Positions 55,286 to 64,000 of a DNA stretch of 64,000 bases are shown here, piece after piece. The DNA comes from Azolla caroliniana (taxonomy: Eukaryota; Polypodiophyta). Numbering within the stretch: the first letter of the stretch is position 1; each line of letters starts with the position of its first letter. Under the pieces are notes generated by a model that worked only from the letters and a program-made list of their open reading frames with translations, did no database searches and was not told where the DNA came from. The translations under genes and the position numbers were made by a program. The DNA lies in contig JBHGNT010000018.1 in assembly GCA_043228905.1 (NCBI GenBank), positions 7,626,001 through 7,690,000 on the forward strand. The letters run 5' to 3'.

Positions 55286-55684
55286 TGTAAACGATTACTT
55301 GCGGAAGCGTTGGAAAATAGAGAAAGCAGAGAAAGCACAGAGTACACTGGAGAGATAGAGAGAGCAAAACCTAAAAGCTATATTCAAAACAACATAAGCA
55401 CTCTGTACATACAATTGTGCTCAGTAGCACTATTTATACAAGTCCTCGTGGGACTGACAGAAGTACCACGTACTTCAATGCTCACACGAGCATCTGACAC
55501 TTACTAGGAGACTATAACTGCCTAATAGTCTAAACTAATACTAGGCTTCCGGTTACCGATTGGATCCGGCTAATCGGCTCCCTAGCTCACCGGCTCTATT
55601 GCTTGCCGGCTCAGTTGCTCACCGGCTTACCGATCCATCTCGCTCACCGGCTCGGGCTTATCCAGTTGAGCTTGCCGATCAACA
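55286..55684 (-). repeat. Copia-6 5' LTR (A subfamily)
   Basis: 399 bp, TGTAAACGATTACTTGCGG...GCCGATCAACA. It shares only parts with the 3' LTR (TTGCGGAAGC, TATACAAGTCCT, TTGAGCTTG near the end) and has its own CACCGGCT-rich block. It is inserted in Copia-7 exactly at the YVDD codons. Confidence 0.8.
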
Positions 55685-56232
55685 ATCCACATATAGGAGG
55701 ATTATCAGGAAATCTCCTCCGTCAAATTTCTTCACAAACACGCAGTGATCGACCTACGTCTTGTGATACCCTTGGTCGGTCATGAAGGAGTCGAATTTCC
55801 AGTACCATTGCCGGGGAGCTTGCTTCAATCCGTACAAGCTCTTCTTCAGCCGGCACACCAGGTGCTCCTTCCCTCTCTTCTCAAATCCTTCCGGTTGCTG
55901 CATGGAGATCTGTTCTTCGAGGTCGCCATGTAGGAATGTCGTCTTGACGTCCAGTTGCTCTCCCTCGAGATTTATGCTTGCAGCTTTGCTCAAAACCGTC
56001 TGGATGTCATATTTACTACCCGGGCGAAAATATCATCGAATTCTACTCCCTTCTTATATTGGAAACCCTTCACTACAATTCGAGCTTTGTATCTTAGCGG
56101 GTTTCCGGCATCTCCCGGTTTCAGCTTGTACACCCACTTGTTCTGGAGTGCTCTCTTCCCTTTCGACAACTCTGTCAGTTCATATGTGTGGTTCTCATCT
56201 AGGGAATCCATGTCATCCTGCATGGCAGTCAA
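55685..56232 (-). pseudogene. Copia-7 reverse transcriptase (5' half)
   Basis: QNKWVYKLKPGDAGN, YKARIVVKGFQYKKGVEFDDI, EQLDVKTTFLHGDLEEQI, LKKSLYGLKQAPRQWYWKF, then FVKKFDGGDFLIILLYVD, broken off at 55685. A frameshift lies near 55990 and a stop after GYHKT. Confidence 0.85.
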
Positions 56233-56272
56233 CCACTTTCCGACTCCTGCTCATTGGTTAGCAACACATGCT

Positions 56273-57384
56273 CTACATCCGAAAATTTCCAATTCGGGAT
56301 CTTCCCTCTCGGAGAGGATATCTCTGTCCTTGGTTTCTGACTATCAGTTCCTCTGTTTGTTCCTCATCCGAATCCAATTCGGGATCTTTTTCGGTTCCGA
56401 TGTGCTCTTCTTCGGTCAGTTCGGTTTCTTGTCCATATTTGACTGGTTCGTCGAGCGTCCTCTTGTTGCCAGCCAACGTCCGGTTTTCAACCGGGTAGGT
56501 CCTTGTGTCCTCAAACCGGTTTACATTGGATGATCCGGAGTTCATCATCTTCTTCTCTGACACCCAGTCGGCAATGGTTCCGTCTTCCATGAAGACTATT
56601 TCCCGACTCCAGAACACCTTCTTGTTGACCAGATCCCACACCCGGTAATCGAACTCATCATCGCCATATCCAAGGAATATGCATGTCCGAGACTTCGGAT
56701 CTAGCTTTGCTCTCTTGTCCTTTGCAACATGCACATATGCGAGACACCCGAACACCTTCAGGTGGCGGTAAGATACATCTTTACCGGTCCATACTTTTTG
56801 AGGCGAGTCTCCTTCCAAGGATGATCTGTTTATCACATAGGTCGCTGTCATCATCGCTTCAGCCGAAAAGTCCTAGGTAACTTAGCATGTGCAAGCATGC
56901 TCCAGACTCTCTCCATTCTGGTCCGGTTCATCCTTTCGGCCCGTCCATTTAGTTCCGACGTCTTCGGCACGGTAAACTCGAGCCGGATTCCCTTCGGCCG
57001 ACAGTACTCCTCGAACTGCCCCCGGTATTCTCCTCTGTTGTCTGCTCGAACCGCCTTTAGCTTCCGGCCAGATTCTCTTTCCACTCTCGCGTGGAGCTTC
57101 TTGAAGACGGATAGTACCTGATCCTTCATCTTCGACAGTGAGACCCACAACTTTCGGTTGTGGTCGTCTATGAATGTCACAAAGTACTGCGATTCGGAAT
57201 GTGACTTTGTGTCCACTTGACACACATCGGTAGGCACCAGCTCAAGTGGTGCATTCCGTCTCATCGGTGGTCTTGACCGAAAGGCGGTTTGGTTTTGCTT
57301 GCCGGCCAAGCAATCAATGCACTTCTCAAGTTGCACGTCCTTCATCGGAATGAGATTGTCTTCGATAAGTCTCTTCATCCCCAT
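56273..57384 (-). pseudogene. Copia-7 integrase
   Basis: CIDCLAGKQNQTAF (zinc domain), PTDVCQVDTKSHSESQYF, FVTFIDDHNRKLW, LKAVRADNRGEYRGQF, ELNGRAERMNRT (catalytic Glu). The C-terminal part at 56854-56273 (VFGCLAYVHVAKDKRAKLD, GYGDDEFDYRVWD) continues after a frameshift near 56855. Confidence 0.85.
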
Positions 57385-57554
57385 TCAGGCATGCATCAGG
57401 TATAATGTGTTGATTTTCTGGGCTCGCGCCACAATCAAGCTTCATTTGCTGAACTTCATGACTCCGTTCCGGATGCTACCCGTGTACCCTTCATCATCTA
57501 GCGGACCAGCACATATCAGGTTCAGTCGAAGCTTCGGAACGTGTCGGACATCCT

Positions 57555-58650
57555 TCAACAACAACTTGCATCTCCTATGCCGACAATTCGGCATGTACCT
57601 TCATTCCCCATCTGGACACAACCATGATCACTGGTTGTGTAGGATGAGAAGCATTTCCGGTCCAGAGTCAAGTGGAACGATGCTCTGGAATCGACAACCC
57701 ACGTTGTCTCGTCACTGACAAGGTTTAACTCATTCTCCTTAGTAATGAGCATCAGTTCTTCTTCACTTTCTGCGATCGCCAATGTTCCTTTTCGATCCGG
57801 GCCTGTCCGGTCAGAACCGTTTCGGTTCGAACTCTTCTTCGGGTTGGTAGTGTTGGTTTCTTTCTCTTTCCGGAAATGCCGACAGTTCTTTTGGAAGTGC
57901 CCCGGCTTCCCACAGTAGAAGCAAGTAGGCCTCCCCCTTGACTTCGACCTAGTCCCCGATTTATCCCGGTTTTGGGGACTCCGATAGTGGCCTCTCCCCC
58001 GGTTTTGGTCATCTTTAGTGACCAAGGCCTTCGGATCGGTTCCAAACTCCCAGTCCTTCCGACGAGCTTCTTCATCTACCAAGCTTGAGTTTACCCTTGT
58101 TAGGGACAACAACTTTCCTTCCGGCCTGGCATTGTCCAATGTGATAACTAGCATCTCCCAACTATCCGGGAGGGAACCGAGCAAGAGTACTGCAAGTACC
58201 TCATCGACGAGAGGTACTTCCAACGAGGTGGCTTGGTGTATTAGCCCTTGGAAGGCATTCATGTGCTCTGCCATACTGGAGCCGTCTTGGTACCGGAGCC
58301 TCACTAACTTCCGGAATACCGAAACCCGATTAACGGCATTTTAGTTTTGGAACATGATGCAGATCTTCTCCTAGAGATCATCAGCCTTACTCTCTTCATT
58401 GAAGTTGTTGTATAGGCTAATGTCGATGAAGCACCGGATGTATGTCGTCGTCTTCATGTGCATCACCTCCCACAGTGTGGCATCGATCTTATCTGGTATC
58501 TTGTCCCCGAACTGAACCGGCAACCAAAGGTCTTTAACCACCAACATATCCCTCATATTCGACTTCCACACTGAGTAATTGAGCCGGTGAGCTTGAACAT
58601 GCCACCGAACGATTCTTCCATTTCTTGTGTTGTTTGCTCTGATACCAGAT
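57555..58650 (-). pseudogene. Copia-7 gag and protease motif
   Basis: 58304-57555: MRLRYQDGSSMAEHMNAF, PLVDEVLAVLLLGSLPDSW, an RG-rich stretch, the zinc knuckle CFYCGKPGHFQKNC and protease WVVDSRASFHLT (Gly to Arg after DS). The gag N-terminus (58712-58371) lies upstream across a frame break. Confidence 0.8.
58636..58647 (-). other. Copia-7 primer-binding site
   Basis: Minus strand TGGTATCAGAGC, three bases inside the LTR start at 58651. Confidence 0.85.
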
Positions 58651-59086
58651 TGTGCGAAAAATAGCGTTCCGCCACAACCGACTCTTTGATCACTTCTTCG
58701 AGAATCAAACACAGAAATGGGAATATAGATGAATACTCGTACACCAAAAGAAAGTACACAGGATGTTTACGTGGAAAACCCTAATAGGGAAAAACCACGG
58801 GAGCCCACGGACCCCAAACTATCCCTATATGAGAAAGGTACAATCAGAGGCTTAGAGGCAAAAACCTCGAGCCCTGTTTCTTCGCTAGCCGATGGTTACA
58901 ATAGAGTATCGCTCTGTATCTCTCTCTCACACACACACACTCTCTGTGTACAATAGTTATGCACATACCACAACATGATAACCTTCATTGTCCACACACC
59001 CTACATAGTGATTGCCCTAAGTCATACTTATACTTATATGAACTTAGGGCTATTTACAAATATAGCCTCAATAGGCTGACTCAACA
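58651..59086 (-). repeat. Copia-7 5' LTR
   Basis: Plus-strand ends TGTGCGAAAAATAG...GACTCAACA. It contains the GTTTACGTGGAAAACCCT motif shared with other copia LTRs here and a (CA)n tract. No partner copy exists, so the outer end could lie up to ~120 bp further right. Confidence 0.6.
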
Positions 59087-59214
59087 CATTTACAAATATG
59101 TCTTCTCCTCCGGTTCTCACCAGGTCCATCCGATCTGGTTTCCGGATCTCTTCCGGTTCTCACCAGGCCCTCTTTATTCATAACCGGATCCCATCCAGAG
59201 GGACCGATTTCCCA

Positions 59215-60445
59215 ATAGGGTCTTGGCCTTCTCGTTCCGGTTGGCTCTGTCCTTCTTGACTCTGCCGTTGTTGCCGCTTGCTCCGACTTGTTTGGATATG
59301 CCGACTTCTTCAGTCAACTCGGCTCCCCTTTTCTTCTTCTCTCCCCCTATTTTGGTTGTTTCCTTCTATCCGATTGCTTGTCCGATGCCCTTACCTGTTT
59401 TCCTGGTTTTTGTTCTGGTTTTCCTTGCATCAATACTAGTTGGAACGGTTCTCCCCATATCAGTACAGGTTCTCCCCCCTCAAGTGCGGCATGTCAAGAT
59501 GTTGAAGACCAAGCATCTCCAAAAAACGTTGCAACTTGTCGATTTCGAGTGCCTTGGTGAAGATGTTGGAAACCTTCTGATCCATCCAGATATACCGAGT
59601 TCGACTTGATCGTTAAGGACCCGCTCATGCACAAAGTGATAATGCACTTCTATGTGCTTTTTCTGAGCATGGAACACAAGGTTCTTGGCTAGGTGCATGT
59701 TGCTCATGTTGTCGCAGTAGATTGGGATTGGAGTCGATACTTTGATCCAGAGGTCTTGTAGTAGTCGCCGAAGCCACATGGCTTCATAGGGTGGCAACTA
59801 TAGCACTCCGATACTCAGCCTCACTCCTCGATAGAGCCATTGTCGGCTGCCTTTTGCTACTCCACAGAACAACCACACTACCTAGAGAGAACATGTAACT
59901 GGAAGCTTTTCAGTTATTTAGTGTCAATATAATAGTCCCGGATCCTTAGTGCCGCTAACATACTTGAGTATTCGGTGCACGCACTGAAGGTGCTCCGTGG
60001 TTGGCTTCTACATGAATTGACTTATGATCCAAACCAGATAGCTGATGTTGGGTTGGGTGATAGTGAGATAAATGAGGCTTCCGACAATATGTCGGAACCA
60101 TTTCTCTTTGGAGGCCGGTCTGGAGTCAGGACGTAGCTTGAGGTTCTAGTCGAGGGGTGTCAAGACTGGTCGGCAATCGGTCATGCTGAACTTGTACAAC
60201 ATTGAGCTGCCAAATAACTACATGGTTGTGGACACCATAGCGGCATGTGAATGTGCGTCCTTTGCCGCTTCTGCATAGCTTTCAGTACAACACACTTCCG
60301 CCATCTTAGTCATGTACGCATAGTGATGTGCCCATGTACTCATTATAGACGTACCATTTTACGGGGCTCTTTTAGCAGGTGGATCGGTGTAATTTCTCAT
60401 TAGCCGATTTCAAGGCCCTCTTGGCCAACTCAGACTTCATTTTCG
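59215..60445 (-). pseudogene. Copia-8: 3' remnant of the Copia-6 A family
   Basis: 59797-59480 encodes an RNase H end (WLRRLLQDLWIKVSTPIPIY, CDNMSNMHLAKNLVFH, HYHFVHERVLNDQVEL). 59480-59215 matches the Copia-6 A extension. 59800-60445 matches the RNase H/RT region (52560-51800) in broken frames, including an internal deletion. It is joined at about 60445 to a plus-strand Ty3-type RT. Confidence 0.7.
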
Positions 60446-61673
60446 GTTCGACTCATCTTTGCCAATGGTTCACCGTTCCAAAGAAAGATGGTTCTCTAAG
60501 ATTCATTCATGATCTACAACCAGTCAACAAAGTCAAAATCCGAAATGCAGGAATGGGATGGATCATTGATGAATTTTCAGAAGCTTTTGCTTGGGAGAGC
60601 AATTTACTCTATAGGAGACCTATATTCAGGATACGACCAATTTCAGCTAGCAATCGATAGTCACAATATCACAACAATGAAAACACCAATTGGGTTAGTT
60701 TGGATGTGCACTCTACCTCAAGGTGCAACAAATTCAATTGCTCATGTGATGAATGCAATGAACAAAGTTCTACATGAGTACATCCCAAAAGTAACAATGC
60801 CAGTTTTAGATGATATTCCTATTTAGGAATGCTTAGAGAGAGAGAAAGATGAGACTATGGTTGGAAATGGTTGCAGAAAGTTTGTGATGGATCACAAATT
60901 AATGATTGTGAAAGTATTTTAAATAAGCTTGAGCAAGTACATTTGACACTATCAGGAACAAAGTCAAGCTTTGGGCAGAACGAAGTTCTGATAGTTGGTC
61001 ATATGTGTGGCTGGTATGGGAGGAAGCCGTCACCGATCAAAATTAACGCAATACAAAATATGAAGGGGTTTGCGAATCGGTAACAGAGGTGAGAAGATGT
61101 TTAGGTGCATGTGTGTTTTATCATATTTGGTTACCATACTATGCACATGTATCAAATCCTCTCTACCAACTTTTAAGAAAAGGGAAGAAGTTTATTTGGA
61201 TTGATGAACATACACAAGTGCTTCAACAATTGAAAGAAGCATTATTGAAAGCGTCAGTTCTTCGTCAAGCAGACTACAAAGGTGAAAGATCAATTATAGT
61301 GATAGTTGATACTAGCCCAATTGGGATCGGTTAGGTTATCAACCAAGAAGATGAAGACCAACATCGATATTCTATCAGGTTTGGTGCAAAGATATTAAAT
61401 GAAAGACAAAGAAATTATGCACAAGTTAAACGAGAATTGTGGGGTTTGCTTACTGCATTAAAAATAGATAGAGATTACTTGATCGGAGCAGATGTCGTAG
61501 TTGAAACAGATTGTTTGCCACTCATCGGAATGATAGCAAGTTGCACGACACCAGATATTGCAATGCTTCGGTGGATTGCATACATCAGAACCATGAACCC
61601 AGAATTACGGTATATGAAGAGCAAAGAGAACCCAGTCGCAGATATGTTGTCAAGAGAAATGTTCATAAATTAA
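60446..61673 (+). pseudogene. Gypsy-4: divergent Ty3-type reverse transcriptase and RNase H
   Basis: Plus strand in several frames: FTVPKKDGSLRFIHDLQPVN, YSIGDLYSGYDQFQLAI, TPIGLVWMCTLPQGATNSIA, VLDDIPI (active site), VGHMCGWYGRKPSPIK, LGACVFYHIWLPYYAHVSNP, RNase H (VIVDTSPIGIG, YAQVKRELWGLLTAL, VVVETDCLPLIGM, KENPVADMLSREMF). The LDDIP active site with TLPQGATNS differs from ordinary plant gypsy ([14 protein letters not shown]) and resembles a lineage known to me mainly from fungi. There are two frameshifts and a TAG near 61333. No LTR, gag or integrase is seen. The T-C array starts right after its stop. Confidence 0.75.
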
Positions 61674-61675
61674 AG

Positions 61676-62750
61676 GGTGATGCAGCTAATTAGCTATTAC
61701 AAGTAACTAGTTAGCAATGATCATATTCTGATGTAGTTGATAACTATTGTGGTAGCTAATTAGCTAATAATAGCTATGATCATATTTGGATGTAGCTAAT
61801 TAGCTGTTGTGGTAGCTAATAAGCTGATAATAGGTAGTTAGCTCTGGTCATATTCTAATGTTAATTAGCAACAATTGTAGCTAATTAGCTAATAGTAGCT
61901 AGTTAGCTACTATCAATAACTAGTTAGCTATTATCAGTAGCTAGTTAGCTATTGGCAATAACTAATTAACTATTAAGAGTAGCTAATTAGCTATTGCCAA
62001 TAGCTAATTACCTATCAATAGTAGTTAGTTAGCTATTTCGAATAACTAGTTAGTTATGATTATATTCTGATGTAGATAATTAGTTGTTGTGGTAGCTAAT
62101 TAGTTGATAATAGCTAGTAAGCTATTGGCAATAGCTATTTAGCTATTTCTAGTAGTTAGATAGCTATTGTCATATTCTGATGCTAATTAGAAACGGTTGT
62201 AGCTAATTAGCTCATAATAACTAGTTAGCTATTGCCAATAGCTAATTAGCTATTAAGAGTAGCTAATTACCAAATACCAATAGCTAATTAGCTATTAAGA
62301 GTAGCTAATTACCAAATACCAATAGCTAATTAGCTATTAAGAGTAGTTAATTAATTATTACAAATAGCTAATTACCTATTACCAATAGCCAATTACCGAT
62401 TACTAGTAGCTTGTTAGCTATTTCGAGTAGCTAGTTAGGTATGATCATATTCTGATGTAGCTAATTAGCTATTGTGGTAGCTAATTAGTTGATAATAGCT
62501 ATGATCATATTCTTATGTAGCTAATTAGCTATTTTGGTAGCTAATTAGCTGATAATAACTACCTAGCTATTGGTAATAGCTATTTAGCTATTACCAGTAG
62601 TTCGTTAGTTATGGTCATATTCTGATGCTAATTAGCAACGGTTGTAGCTAATTAGCTGATAATAGTTAGTTAGCTATTGTGAATAGCTAATTACCTATTA
62701 CCAATAGCTAATTAGCTATTATTAGTAGGTAGTTAGCTATTATTAGTAGG
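61676..62750 (+). repeat. T-C palindrome array
   Basis: About 1.07 kb dominated by TAGCTAATTAGCTA-type motifs and one-base variants, with recurrent spacers CATATTCTGATG and TTGTGGTAGCTAATTAG. Includes three local tandem copies of a 42-bp unit at about 62236-62345. It ends TTATTAGTAG, an acceptor-like AG, directly before the T-type exon. Confidence 0.85.
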
Positions 62751-62752
62751 AT

Positions 62753-63058
62753 GTCAACAACGAGTTGTCTGTTTCATTTGCCAGAGCTTTTGCATACGTG
62801 TATTGCAAAACAACGAAGGAATCTCGTGACCCTGAAATGTACAAGGTACCTTGGGCAATTTATGGTGAGGCATCGGTAGAAAGATGTCGGAAGATGGGGA
62901 GCTTGCAACAAAAAATGGCAAGATTTTGGAGTATGGTAGTTGATGATGCAATTGCCGACTCCCAGCAAACCTGCAAGTATACGCCACACCAACACACAAT
63001 CAAAGCCAATGTCGATGATACATGTGAGACATTGATTAGCTATATGCTAAAAAATGTC
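62753..63058 (+). CDS. T-C exon of the T transposon gene (intact, truncated)
   Basis: An open frame of about 100 codons starting at the AG-bounded VNNELSVSFARAFAYVYC, continuing YGEASVERCRKMGSLQQKMA, FWSMVVDDAIADSQQ and LISYMLKNV. It is homologous to the T-A region 22390-22100 on the minus strand, where the same protein is broken by stops. In T-A the protein goes on into a coiled coil; here it is cut at 63058 by an unrelated segment. A single exon of unknown function; homology of the two copies shows it is real coding sequence. Confidence 0.6.
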
Positions 63059-63125
63059 CGGCCGTAAGTGTACGCCACACCAACACACAATCAAACCCTT
63101 CTCTGTGTTGTCGGCCGTAAGTGTA
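63059..63125. repeat. Templated filler at a breakpoint
   Basis: CGGCCGTAAGTGTA occurs at 63059-63072 and 63112-63125. Between them, CGCCACACCAACACACAATC (63073 on) copies exon sequence from 62982-63004. Short local copies stacked at a junction are typical of microhomology-driven end joining. Confidence 0.7.
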
Positions 63126-63238
63126 TGCTCTGGTGGATGGGGTTCCACTTGGGCGGTGGTTTCGCTGTCTAGTATTGCAGGGGACTCCGCTCGCCATTTC
63201 GTGTTGTTCATCGTAGTGGTAATTTCTGGTGACATGGC

Positions 63239-64000
63239 CTAAGGCTCCTCTTGTTCGGCAGTATCCGGAATTGGTGTCGCGATGGATTCCTCATTCGTTC
63301 GCGTGCTGCCGGCTTGTGTGATCTGGTGAAACAGGTCCTCCTGACTTTCGCCAAAATCATCTCGTAGCTGCGCCAGTTCTTTGGAATGTTGGTCCGCTAG
63401 CGTGTGATAGTCCTGCGCTAGGTCCTCGCGTACTGCCGCAATTCTTTCCTCATTGAGTTTATAGAGGCCTCGACCGTCTTTCCTCCGATTCTCCCAATCC
63501 TCTCAATACGTATGCAATTCCGCCGCTTGTGTAGCCCACGCCATCCATCCTTTGTCTAGCGTCGCTTTTAATTGCGCCGTAAACCTCTCCCGATTCGTTT
63601 GCAGAAGAATGTGCACGGTGTCTGTTATGGCTTGGCAACGGTTGCGTGTTTCTTCTACAGATTTCTTGAGGTTTGCAATTTCTTGTTGATTAACTGCCGC
63701 CGCTTCCTCATACGTGCTCCTCATACCTGCCCAAAGCTGGGATTCCTTCACATGTAGTTCTTCCAGTTTTCCCATTTCATTGTTCAGGCGGATTTTGAGC
63801 TGATGCCTTCTCTCCTGTTCTCCCACCAGTTACTCGTCGAACCATGCTTTCTTTTTCTCTAATAAGTCTCGGAGTCCCGCAATAGCCGCTTTCGATTTTT
63901 TCACTTCCTCCTGTAATTGGGCATTTCCTTCTTTCGTTCGGGTATGTTGTGCTGTCTCCGCTGCGAGTTTCTATTCAAGGGTCTTCACCGCCTTTCGGCC
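63239..64000 (-). pseudogene. Coiled-coil ORF, gag-like, entering from the right edge
   Basis: One minus-strand frame from the window edge to TAG near 63239, interrupted by in-frame TAG (about 63971), TAA (about 63831) and TGA (about 63501). Almost all heptad-type coiled coil (EELHVKESQLWAGMRSTYEE, QQEIANLKKSVEETRNRCQ, KELAQLRDDFGESQEDLFHQ). I think it is a retroelement gag-like or accessory protein, because such coiled-coil ORFs accompany plant gypsy elements, but no capsid or zinc knuckle is visible. GC content is higher than that of the neighbouring T-C array. Confidence 0.5.

Larger units (their letters stand above)
48767..55684 (-). mobile_element. Copia-6: chimeric Ty1/copia element with two RT/RNase H modules
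   Basis: Sense minus. Right part (A): 5' LTR 55286-55684, primer site, gag, protease/integrase, a shortened RT, RNase H and C-terminal extension down to about 51100. Left part (B): a second RT, RNase H, extension, polypurine tract and 3' LTR 48767-49152. The two LTRs belong to different subfamilies, and the outer flanks (TGTAG at left, ATCCA at right) do not match. This supports fusion of two elements, for example by deletion between neighbours. Confidence 0.8.
55685..59086 (-). mobile_element. Copia-7: Ty1/copia element truncated in RT
   Basis: Minus strand: 5' LTR about 58651-59086, primer site, gag, protease, integrase and RT up to LLYVD, where the Copia-6 LTR starts. The 3' half is missing from the window. 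Confidence 0.8.

Noticed and set aside
60446-61673. Endogenous pararetrovirus (caulimovirid) RT
   Set aside because: There is RT/RNase H but no movement protein, coat protein zinc knuckle or viral intergenic region nearby, and the LDDIP/TLPQGATNS wording fits Ty3-type retrotransposons better.

Overview
The window is plant nuclear DNA from a transposon-dense intergenic region. It has no bacterial gene organisation, almost every coding trace is reverse-transcriptase related, and the LTR retroelements carry plant-type primer sites (several with TGGTATCAG, the initiator-Met tRNA type). One convincing host gene is present: an intronless methyltransferase-like gene at 29377-30750 on the minus strand. 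Two traits hint at a seed-free vascular plant (lycophyte or fern) rather than a flowering plant: a fungal/Tcn1-looking chromovirus (Gypsy-1) and a LINE whose ORF2 resembles those of ferns and clubmosses. That placement is an inference from memory of family styles.

Layout, left to right. 1-2593: 3' ends of LTR elements, namely a Lys/Arg-rich ORF, an LTR with a primer site on its far side, and the 3' end plus LTR of Copia-1. 2594-23830: a DNA-transposon-like element called T-A here, on the minus strand. It has an intron-containing gene and a block of the palindrome TAGCTAATTAGCTA. Gypsy-1 (3589-20711) sits inside that block with a near-perfect target duplication. Gypsy-1 is in turn interrupted by a LINE in its 3' LTR (about 3698-8212) and by Gypsy-2 (10104-17130, 5-bp duplication CCTAG, LTRs differing at about 2 of 466 positions). 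23832-27354: decayed Copia-2. 27355-29376: no recognised gene. 29377-30750: the methyltransferase gene, followed by about 930 bp of upstream sequence.

31684-34853: Copia-3 and an inverted copy of the same RT region, forming a large inverted repeat. 34863-38090: Copia-4 (plus strand), cut by the 3' LTR of Copia-5 (minus strand, 38091 to about 47112), which is itself split by Gypsy-3 (41383 to about 45949). 47124-47494: an orphan LTR. 47757-48766: T-B, a second copy of one end of the T element plus its palindrome array. 48767-55684: Copia-6, a chimera with two RT/RNase H modules and unlike LTRs. 55685-59086: Copia-7, cut at its YVDD motif. 59215-60445: a Copia-8 remnant. 60446-61673: a divergent Ty3-type RT/RNase H with an LDDIP active site. 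61676-63058: T-C, a third palindrome array joined to an intact T-type exon. 63059-64000: a breakpoint with templated filler and a coiled-coil ORF.

The most unusual component is the T family. Three separate copies carry long arrays built on a self-complementary 14-mer. In T-A the array sits where an intron of the element's gene should be, and in T-C it abuts a coding exon at an AG. I do not recognise the encoded protein. The termini contain CACTA, so a CACTA-like transposon is the leading but unproven idea. Other notable structures are five short hairpins in the Gypsy-2 leader, tRNA-like modules in three retroelement regions, and a GC-rich foreign segment inside Gypsy-3. Many stop codons are of a kind a single C-to-T (or G-to-A) change could produce. 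Boundaries were read by eye; percent identities are estimates.
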